A stretch of 6,175 nucleotides of DNA from Spirochaetes bacterium GWF1_49_6 (lineage in GTDB: Bacteria > Spirochaetota > Brevinematia > Brevinematales > GWF1-51-8). A program made the translations under genes and the position numbers. The stretch lies in NCBI GenBank assembly GCA_001829395.1, contig MIBD01000084.1, positions 5,609 to 11,783 of the forward strand. The letters run 5' to 3'. A model generated the notes under the pieces. That model had not been told where the DNA came from, did no database searches, and saw only the letters and a program-made list of their open reading frames with translations. Positions 1-4,400 of the stretch are shown one piece after another (positions within the stretch are counted from its first letter, which is position 1; each line of letters opens with the position of its first letter).

Positions 1-482
1 TCGAAATTGGTGGTCTGGATATAGGAGCCGCCCGCCGAAAGCGACAGAATCTTTCCGGTTTCGGTTGTGGATGAGTTTATATTCTTATAGAATGTCGCGA
101 ATAAGGGCCAGTCCACACGGTTATATTTGCGGCGGTTCTTCTGGGTGGACTGAAGGACATTATCGAGTTCATCGATGCTTCCGAGAAGGATGATGTTTTT
201 ATTCCATTCCATCAGTTGGGTCTGGTCGTACTTTCCCGTTTCTTTCTGGGCTATGATGACGGGAAATAGGGGATTCAGGTGGAAAAATACTTCCATGGTC
301 TTTTTATCGATGAGTGAAGAAGAGGCCACTGTGTAAATGATAGCTCCGACCTCGGGATTGTTGATCAGGAAAATGAGCGCATCGCGAAGGTTACGGGCAC
401 GGAAAATCTGGTATCCGCCCTTAACCTTTTCAATCTCGGACTTGAATAAATCCCCGGACGACAAATAAATAATTTTATCCAT
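1..482 (-). CDS. PilZ-domain protein with receiver-like N-terminus (3' end beyond window)
   Basis: I translated this from the raw sequence. It begins at the ATG at 482-480 and stays open for 160 codons to the left edge, so the C-terminus is missing. An AAGGAG Shine-Dalgarno (490-495) lies 7 bases upstream of the start. Residues 1 to about 112 (MDKIIYLSSGDLF...) form an alternating beta/alpha segment resembling a response-regulator fold, with no obvious phospho-acceptor Asp pocket. From about residue 115 a PilZ domain begins: NRRKYNR supplies the RxxxR motif (R118, R122), and ILSLSAGGSY (145-154) matches the [D/N]xSxxG motif, with Ser147 in place of Asp/Asn. PilZ domains typically bind cyclic di-GMP and adjust motility, polysaccharide or regulatory partners. 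The gene follows the TPR gene by 64 bases on the same strand and is probably co-transcribed. The family call is fairly secure; ligand binding and the process controlled are inference. Confidence 0.8.
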   Translation of the reverse strand, partial: MDKIIYLSSGDLFKSEIEKVKGGYQIFRARNLRDALIFLINNPEVGAIIYTVASSSLIDKKTMEVFFHLNPLFPVIIAQKETGKYDQTQLMEWNKNIILLGSIDELDNVLQSTQKNRRKYNRVDWPLFATFYKNINSSTTETGKILSLSAGGSYIQTTNF

Positions 483-507
483 GGAGGATCTCCTTCACCA
501 ACCATTC

Positions 508-550
508 CTATAATATTGTATTATAGATTTAAAAGTTCCGCAAATCTCAA
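508..550 (-). promoter_or_regulatory. Possible internal promoter and small inverted repeat before the PilZ gene
   Basis: On the minus strand a perfect TATAAT (525-520) lies 19 bases downstream of TTGAGA (550-545), which overlaps the TPR stop codon. The same spot holds a perfect 8-bp inverted repeat, CTATAATA-TTG-TATTATAG (508-526). It is too AT-rich, and lacks a following T-run, to be a convincing terminator. It could let the PilZ gene be transcribed independently. The long spacer and AT-rich context make chance plausible. Confidence 0.3.
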
Positions 551-1026
551 GCGGCTTTACATTTATTCTTAAACTTCAGCAGAACTTCCTCGGCTCTTTT
601 GTACTCACCGCGAGACATATAGATGACGCTGAGTTTTGCCGCGATATCGAGATCGGCGTAAAAATCGGGGTCGGAGTCTTTTTCCATGATTTCGCGATAC
701 CGCCGTTCCAGTTCTTCCGCGTCTCCCGCATCGGTAACAAGTTCGCTAAAATTCTTTAACTTCGGCACATTAAAGGAAGGGTCCTGCTGTTTGGTAAGGT
801 CGATATAAATTTCGTATTGCTTCTGAGCGTTTTCCAAATCTTTGAGATTCACATATATATACACCAGTATCTCATGTACCTTCGGGTTATCGAAATTCGA
901 TTGCTCCATCTCAAGAAATTTTGTTAACGCCGCCTGAAAGTCCTTTTTATTAAAATCAGAAACAGCGTCGATGGTCAGGTCCTTATAATCGGTTTGGGAT
1001 TTGATTTTTTTTGTCTTCTTAGCCAT
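547..1026 (-). CDS. TPR-like repeat protein, cytoplasmic
   Basis: This encodes a 159-residue protein with no signal peptide and a lysine-rich start (MAKKTKKIKS). I chose the ATG at 1026. The reading frame extends to a TTG at 1038, but that codon overlaps the GGAGGG Shine-Dalgarno (1031-1036), so it is unlikely to be the start. Two helix-turn-helix units look like tetratricopeptide repeats: about residues 18-78 (AVSDFNKKDFQAALTKFLEM, then a YIYVNLKDLENAQKQYEIYI segment) and about 122-153 (DIAAKLSVIYMSRGEYKRAE). A charged helical linker (ELERRYREIMEK) joins them. TPR proteins usually act as protein-protein scaffolds. It lies directly upstream of the PilZ gene on the same strand, suggesting a shared operon and possibly a shared complex. 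The partner is unknown. The repeat assignment is from pattern alone and moderately sure; the reading frame itself is very likely real. Confidence 0.82.
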   Translation of the reverse strand: MAKKTKKIKSQTDYKDLTIDAVSDFNKKDFQAALTKFLEMEQSNFDNPKVHEILVYIYVNLKDLENAQKQYEIYIDLTKQQDPSFNVPKLKNFSELVTDAGDAEELERRYREIMEKDSDPDFYADLDIAAKLSVIYMSRGEYKRAEEVLLKFKNKCKAA

Positions 1027-1030
1027 TTTA

Positions 1031-1036
1031 CCCTCC
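1031..1036 (-). promoter_or_regulatory. Shine-Dalgarno deciding the TPR gene start
   Basis: GGAGGG on the minus strand ends 4 bases before the ATG at 1026. It overlaps the in-frame TTG at 1038, which argues that the TTG is not the initiation codon. Confidence 0.75.
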
Positions 1037-1071
1037 AAGTATTAGCATAATGAGAATATCGGAACTAAATC

Positions 1072-1103
1072 TTATTATTTTATATATGATAATTAAATAA
1101 TAA
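1072..1103. repeat. AT-only inverted repeat in the divergent control region
   Basis: TTATTATTT (1072-1080) and AAATAATAA (1095-1103) are perfect 9-base inverted arms around a 14-base spacer. It lies between the two divergent start codons, nearer the TPR gene. It could be a binding site or part of an AT-rich promoter element. In DNA this AT-rich, a chance match is quite possible. Confidence 0.3.
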
Positions 1104-1112
1104 AAAAGTATT

Positions 1113-1133
1113 AAAATGCCATGCATGGATTTT
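1113..1133. promoter_or_regulatory. Operator-like palindrome between divergent genes
   Basis: A perfect 10-base palindrome, CCATGCATGG (1119-1128), is flanked by AAAAT on the left (1113-1117, with one extra G at 1118) and ATTTT on the right (1129-1133). The result is a near-symmetric 21-base site. It lies just upstream of the plus-strand promoter in the shared control region. A dimeric regulator could bind here and control the lipoprotein cluster, the TPR/PilZ genes, or both. No regulator gene is visible in the window. Confidence 0.4.
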
Positions 1134-1150
1134 GGCTAGTATGCTTAAAC

Positions 1151-1179
1151 TTTACTAATATAAAAAATTATTCTATAAT
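1151..1179 (+). promoter_or_regulatory. Sigma-70-type promoter of the lipoprotein cluster
   Basis: A perfect -10 box TATAAT (1174-1179) is separated by exactly 17 bases from a -35-like TTTACT (1151-1156, four of six consensus bases). Transcription would start near 1186, leaving a leader of about 16 bases that still contains the AGGAGG Shine-Dalgarno (1191-1196). It is the strongest promoter candidate in the window. The leader is too short to hold a riboswitch. Confidence 0.6.
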
Positions 1180-1201
1180 AAAAAAAATTTAGGAGGAGTC
1201 T

Positions 1202-2047
1202 ATGCGGAAAAATATGGGATTTAAGGCATTGTTTGTAGTTTCATCTATTCTAATCATTCTTTCCGGTTGTGATAAGGGCGGGAATGGCGCGAATAATTCC
1301 GGCGGGAATAATTCCGGTAATCCTTTACCGCTCGAAGATAAATACTTTCCCAAGTATCTTCGGAATAGTTTATATACAGACAAATATGGATATAAGGATA
1401 CTGTGTTTTTCGGCGAACAGTTGATTTTCATGAATGTAACTATCACCAACCAGAAAAAACAAGTATACATGTTTGTTAAAAGCGAGATGTCCGGTTCCGA
1501 GGGATATATCTATGAGGGAAATGTTGTAAAGAATCCCATGAATAAAGGAGTGATTTTTGAAAACACTTCCGCAAGCAAGAAGCCTGATCTTGCAACCGGG
1601 CAAAAGATGGAAGTAATTGCGCCTGTACTGGTTTATGTCATGGATACGAAGGAACAGGATACTACATGGGCTGATGTGGTTTATTATAACGCCGATTATC
1701 CGGTGGTCGCTGAAACCAAGACTATCCCCTCTTCCTACCGCTGGGTACAATTGAATAAAATTTCCATGAATTACGAAGATGTAAAGATGTGTGTCGGTAT
1801 TCTAGATGCATTATATGAATACTTCGGCGCTTTGAAAAATAATTCCTCCGATATAAAGAAGATAGCGCAGGCTAAGGAAAGCGGGAAGATTAAACTCACC
1901 GATTTGATGAAGGCGTTTCCTGCAAGTTCCATGATTGAATACGCGAATACCGCTCTGAATACTATCGAGGGTGCGGATACTCCTGTAGATGTAGAGGGCG
2001 ACGGCGGGGGCGAAGTGATTAGCGCGGATGAGATATACGGAGATTAA
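1202..2047 (+). CDS. Predicted lipoprotein of unknown function
   Basis: A 281-residue protein begins at an ATG 5 bases after a strong AGGAGG. Residues 1-22 form a lipoprotein signal peptide: positive residues at 2, 3 and 8, then a hydrophobic core, then lipobox LSGC with Cys23 as the lipidation site. Asp24 follows the Cys; in E. coli an Asp at +2 favours inner-membrane retention, though other phyla may differ. A flexible Gly/Asn/Ser linker (about 26-40) tethers the rest. The middle (about 65-185) is rich in beta strands and includes GYIY at 101-104, weakly reminiscent of SH3-like barrels; this is only a guess. A helical part (about 187-255) and a Gly/Asp/Glu-rich tail follow. I do not recognise a family with confidence. 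It is the first gene of the plus-strand cluster, 17 bases ahead of the FecR-domain gene, so it is probably co-transcribed and also acts in the envelope. Confidence 0.82.
   Translation: MRKNMGFKALFVVSSILIILSGCDKGGNGANNSGGNNSGNPLPLEDKYFPKYLRNSLYTDKYGYKDTVFFGEQLIFMNVTITNQKKQVYMFVKSEMSGSEGYIYEGNVVKNPMNKGVIFENTSASKKPDLATGQKMEVIAPVLVYVMDTKEQDTTWADVVYYNADYPVVAETKTIPSSYRWVQLNKISMNYEDVKMCVGILDALYEYFGALKNNSSDIKKIAQAKESGKIKLTDLMKAFPASSMIEYANTALNTIEGADTPVDVEGDGGGEVISADEIYGD
1291..1317 (+). repeat. Short tandem repeat encoding the lipoprotein linker
   Basis: The 12-base unit GAATAATTCCGG occurs at 1291-1302 and again at 1306-1317, a 15-base period that encodes the Asn-Asn-Ser-Gly-Gly type linker after the lipidated Cys. 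Such in-frame repeats can expand or contract and change tether length. Confidence 0.6.
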
Positions 2048-2064
2048 TTACATTGGAGGTTGCG

Positions 2065-2715
2065 ATGAATAAGGGTCGTTTCATATTAGTATTTCTTTCA
2101 TTTGTGGTTATATCAGTGATGACGCTTTCATGCGGGAATCAATCCGCCAATGCGGGTAAGGGTGTTTTGGATACCTATACCGGGAATGTCACTATAAACG
2201 GCAAACCCGTACAGGTAGGTATGCAGGTCGCCGACGGGTCGGAAATTACCACCGCCGAGGGCGCGTGGTGCGATATCGTATTCCCCGGGAAAAATATCTT
2301 TCGTATCTATGAAAAAGCCGATGTGATTATTACACTCGGTTCGTCGGATAAACAGATCGTACTGAAGGCCGGAAATATCGCAAACGTACTCTATAGCCTG
2401 AAAGACTATCAGGACGGATTTAAAGTTGAATTGTCGAGTTCTGTGGTAATAGTTCGCGGCACCGTATTCTATGCCGCGTCCGAAAGTCCTACGAACTCGT
2501 ATATTTGCTGCTGTAACGGGACTATCGATGTTCAGGAGAATAAGGGCGGAAAGGTCGACGCAATGTCCGCGGCGCATCACCAGGGATTAAGGGTATATCC
2601 CTCCGGCGCGACCAACGCGGGAATGGATTATCATACCGATCAGGACTTGGATGAGATCGCTAAGAAACTCAATCTTACAATCGACTGGACGAAAATCGGC
2701 GGACTGCACGAATAG
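2065..2715 (+). CDS. FecR-domain lipoprotein
   Basis: This encodes a 216-residue protein from the ATG at 2065, 5 bases after GGAGG (2055-2059). An in-frame TTG at 2053 overlaps that ribosome site and is rejected. Residues 1-22 are a signal peptide ending TLSC, so Cys23 is the likely lipidation site; the lipobox is non-canonical, with Leu at -2 rather than -3. The mature part follows the FecR domain pattern: GNVTINGKPVQVGMQVADGS (40-59), EITTAEGA (60-67), a FRIY strand with following beta segments, LKAGNI (100-105), and the hallmark VRGTVF (130-135). In FecR itself this type of domain takes part in transmembrane signalling to an ECF sigma factor. Many lipoproteins carry the domain without a sigma partner, and no sigma gene or TonB receptor is visible here. 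Unusual features are a Cys triplet at 148-150, another Cys at 69, and His171-His172. The domain call is good; the role is unknown. Confidence 0.86.
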   Translation: MNKGRFILVFLSFVVISVMTLSCGNQSANAGKGVLDTYTGNVTINGKPVQVGMQVADGSEITTAEGAWCDIVFPGKNIFRIYEKADVIITLGSSDKQIVLKAGNIANVLYSLKDYQDGFKVELSSSVVIVRGTVFYAASESPTNSYICCCNGTIDVQENKGGKVDAMSAAHHQGLRVYPSGATNAGMDYHTDQDLDEIAKKLNLTIDWTKIGGLHE

Positions 2716-2758
2716 TCTCCGCATTGTTAATCTCCGTGCATATAAAAAAGGAATTTAA

Positions 2759-3097
2759 ATGCTAAAAGTACGGATTAGGGAACATGACGAAATCGTGGTT
2801 TTTCATCTCAAGGGGGAAGTGGTAGTGCTCAATCTCCAGCAGATAAAAATCCCCTTTGAGGAAAAAATCGCGCTGGGTAAAAAGCAGTTCATATTTGATC
2901 TCGAACTAGTGACCTATATGGACAGCGCGGCTATCGGGATGTTCTATACGAAACTGGTTACGCTGAAAAAAGAGAGCGGGACGGTAGAACTGATTAAACC
3001 GAGCGCGTCGATTAAAAGGATCATCGTATCGACGAAACTAATCGATTTAGTAAGTATTTATGACAATGAAAAGGACGCGGTGAACGCGTTGAAATAA
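2759..3097 (+). CDS. STAS-domain protein, anti-sigma factor antagonist type
   Basis: A 112-residue cytoplasmic protein starts at an ATG 6 bases after AAGGA (2748-2752). The whole length is a single STAS domain, the usual size for SpoIIAA/RsbV-like proteins. Visible elements are VVFHLKGEVVVLN (13-25), the FIFDLELVTYMDSAAIGMF segment (44-62), VELIKPSASIKRII, and a C-terminal LVSIYDNEKDAVNAL helix. Ser56 in DSAAIG aligns with the phosphorylated serine of the DSSGLG-type motif, so regulation by a kinase/phosphatase pair is plausible. Such proteins normally bind an anti-sigma kinase and release a sigma factor, or act in other partner-switching pathways. Neither a kinase nor a PP2C phosphatase is in this window. 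It is an intracellular protein embedded among envelope genes (43 bases after the FecR gene, 28 before the next), which suggests it regulates or senses for the same module. Confidence 0.9.
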   Translation: MLKVRIREHDEIVVFHLKGEVVVLNLQQIKIPFEEKIALGKKQFIFDLELVTYMDSAAIGMFYTKLVTLKKESGTVELIKPSASIKRIIVSTKLIDLVSIYDNEKDAVNALK

Positions 3098-3125
3098 GTC
3101 TAATGCAATTTCCGGGAGGTAATTG

Positions 3126-3548
3126 ATGCGCAAGGGTGGAATTTTATCGGGTTTGTTCATACTAATCAGTATCGTTATATTCATCGGATGTGATAAAACA
3201 GAGGGGCTAACTGTATATACCGCGAATCCGGTGCCGCCTGCGGGTGGGATCAATCTCTTTAAGACGAATGATGTGTCATTAAAAATCGGGCAGATTGCGT
3301 ATTTCGAGCACCATTTCTCAGGGTCGGTAGGGGTATTGCAGGACTTTGTCATCAGTAATACCAACGTATTCGCGCTGAAAAACGATTTCCGTCAGCTGCC
3401 CGAAAGCGGGCTTGTCGGCGGCTCTTTCCATGGGGTATTTGTCTTCGAGGCCAAGCAGCCGGGTACGACGCTGTTTTATATCTTCGAGAATTTCCGGGGC
3501 GTGATTACCTACCAGCATACGAATATGATTACCGTGGTCGAAAAATAA
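3126..3548 (+). CDS. Chagasin-like (I42-type Ig fold) lipoprotein, paralogue 1
   Basis: This encodes a 140-residue protein from the ATG at 3126, 6 bases after GGGAGG (3114-3119). The in-frame TTG at 3123 is rejected because it would sit only 3 bases from that site. Residues 1-21 are a signal peptide ending FIGC, giving a likely lipidated Cys22 with Asp23 after it. After a Pro/Gly-rich stretch, residues about 49-140 follow the layout of chagasin-family cysteine-protease inhibitors: VSLKIGQ strand, GSVG loop (66-69), DFVISNTNVFAL strand, Gly-rich loop (LVGGSFHG, 96-103), FVFEAKQPGTT (105-115) and NFRG (122-125). In true inhibitors the first loop is NPTTG and the last RPW/F; here both are changed, so protease inhibition is uncertain. 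It could simply be an Ig-like adhesion or binding domain. It shares the GSVG and F-x-A-x-x-PG signatures with the two genes that follow. Confidence 0.72.
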   Translation: MRKGGILSGLFILISIVIFIGCDKTEGLTVYTANPVPPAGGINLFKTNDVSLKIGQIAYFEHHFSGSVGVLQDFVISNTNVFALKNDFRQLPESGLVGGSFHGVFVFEAKQPGTTLFYIFENFRGVITYQHTNMITVVEK

Positions 3549-3549
3549 C

Positions 3550-3963
3550 GTGCGGCGCGGATTGATTGCTTTATCCGCACTGCTTTTTTTATTTCTGATG
3601 GCGTGGGGCGTAAATCGATCCAGAACAATCAAGCACGGTGAGGCGGTTTTGGAATTAAACGGTAAAACATCCGTTACGGTGAAGGCCGGAACATTAATGA
3701 GCTATTCGGGTATTGTCCACGGTTCGGTCGGTAAATGGCTGGTCTATAAAACCGAGGGTGATGAGATACTATCGGTGACCGACGAGAAGAAGGAGTACTT
3801 TTACCCTGAAAAGATCGCGGCGGGTATGAAGGGCGCGGATAAAGCGAAACTTACCTACATATTCAAGGCGCTCGAACCCGGCAAGGTCATCCTTCACATG
3901 ATTAAGGAATACCGTTTCGAGGAAGAATCACGGGAGTCCATAGAAATAATCGTGGAACCCTGA
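3550..3963 (+). CDS. Chagasin-like exported or membrane-anchored protein, paralogue 2
   Basis: This encodes a 137-residue protein starting at a GTG just one base after the previous stop (TAA-C-GTG). There is no clear Shine-Dalgarno, so translation is probably coupled to the upstream gene. The GTG start is preferred over the ATG at 3598 because it supplies MRRGLIALSALLFLFLMAWG, a typical signal peptide or anchor. No lipobox Cys is present, and AWG (18-20) could be a signal peptidase I site. The mature domain (about 32-137) aligns closely with paralogue 3: LNGKTSVTVKAG, GSVG (58-61), YPEKIAAGMKGADKA (85-99), YIFKALEPG (103-111). The pattern of Gly-rich loop then F-K-A-L-x-PG is the chagasin/I42 layout; the NPTTG and RPW loops of active inhibitors are not conserved. 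Paralogy within the cluster is clear. The I42 assignment is a fold-level inference from motifs. Confidence 0.72.
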   Translation: MRRGLIALSALLFLFLMAWGVNRSRTIKHGEAVLELNGKTSVTVKAGTLMSYSGIVHGSVGKWLVYKTEGDEILSVTDEKKEYFYPEKIAAGMKGADKAKLTYIFKALEPGKVILHMIKEYRFEEESRESIEIIVEP

Positions 3964-3986
3964 ATTATTACTTTTTTGGAATATGT

Positions 3987-4304
3987 ATGATATCGTTGAA
4001 CGGGCAAAAGAATTTATCAGTAAAAGTAGGCGAGATAATGGAATACCGCGGGCAGGTGCAGGAATCGGTCGGGTATTTCCTCAGCTTCGATATCTCGGAT
4101 ACCTCGGTAGTCAATATGGTGTCGCGTGATACCGAGTACGCATACCCCGAACGGATGAGCGCGGGAATGACGGGGGCTGACGAGGCGGTTCAGGTTTATC
4201 GCTTCAAGGCACTCTCCCCGGGCGGCACCGATATCGTGTTCACATTGGATTTCCGCGGAGATATCGAATCCCGCGAGGTCGTTCTGGTACAGGTGCAGCC
4301 TTAG
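3987..4304 (+). CDS. Chagasin-like domain protein lacking a signal peptide, paralogue 3
   Basis: A 105-residue protein consists of the domain alone. The first residues, MISLNGQKNLSVKVG, align with the mature start of paralogue 2, so the export signal is missing. Only 23 bases separate it from the previous stop, and the upstream in-frame extension (open back to a stop at 3903) offers no ATG, GTG or TTG with a hydrophobic leader. The ribosome site is weak (GGA at 3978-3980). Of the three copies it best resembles chagasin: ESVGYFLSFDISDTSVV (26-42) matches the NP(T/S)TGY...D-x-S-V-V segment, TGADEAVQVYRFKALSPGG (62-80) matches the Gly-rich loop plus F-K-A-L-x-PG, and FRGD (89-92) sits where RPW is expected. 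It may be cytoplasmic, reach the envelope by another route, or be a degenerating duplicate. The intact frame argues against simple decay. Confidence 0.65.
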   Translation: MISLNGQKNLSVKVGEIMEYRGQVQESVGYFLSFDISDTSVVNMVSRDTEYAYPERMSAGMTGADEAVQVYRFKALSPGGTDIVFTLDFRGDIESREVVLVQVQP

Positions 4305-4379
4305 TTCTGCGAATCCCTCATTTCATCTTAAAAGCGTCTTTCCTTATATTTTACCCCACATTTCTCCGATAAACATACC

Positions 4380-4389
4380 AAACCGGTTT
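4380..4389. promoter_or_regulatory. Perfect 10-base palindrome before the repeat-protein gene
   Basis: AAACCGGTTT is fully symmetric and ends 1 base before the GGGGGA ribosome site (4391-4396) of the next gene. It could be an operator or a small hairpin affecting translation. At 10 bases it may also be chance. The 96-base gap around it (4305-4400) shows only a weak promoter-like pair (TTCATC, 17 bases, TATATT) and no convincing terminator. Confidence 0.25.
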
Positions 4390-4400
4390 CGGGGGAATTT

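Noticed and set aside
1027..1038. TTG start extending the TPR protein by four residues (MEGK)
   Set aside because: The TTG overlaps the GGAGGG ribosome site serving the ATG at 1026, and no other ribosome site lies suitably upstream.
1370..1750. Minus-strand open frame of 126 codons inside the first lipoprotein gene
   Set aside because: It lies antisense to a gene with strong promoter, ribosome site and signal peptide, and its translation shows no recognisable domain.
2053..2064. TTG start extending the FecR-domain protein by four residues (MEVA)
   Set aside because: The TTG is part of TTGGAGG, the ribosome site for the ATG at 2065; the added residues would also put an acidic residue before the signal peptide.
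2065..2715. FecR-domain gene as part of a classic FecI/FecR/TonB iron-uptake system
   Set aside because: The protein has a lipoprotein signal rather than a single-pass regulator layout, and no ECF sigma or TonB-dependent receptor gene is present.
2702..2725. Imperfect hairpin GCGGACT...AGTCTCCGC across the FecR gene stop as a terminator
   Set aside because: The stem is bulged and not followed by a T-run, and the STAS gene follows closely on the same strand.
3123..3125. TTG start immediately before the ATG of chagasin-like paralogue 1
   Set aside because: It is only 3 bases from the GGGAGG site, whereas the ATG at 3126 has normal 6-base spacing.
4292..4312. GCAG...CTGC hairpin around the stop of paralogue 3 as a terminator
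   Set aside because: The stem is only four base pairs with no T-run; too weak to support.
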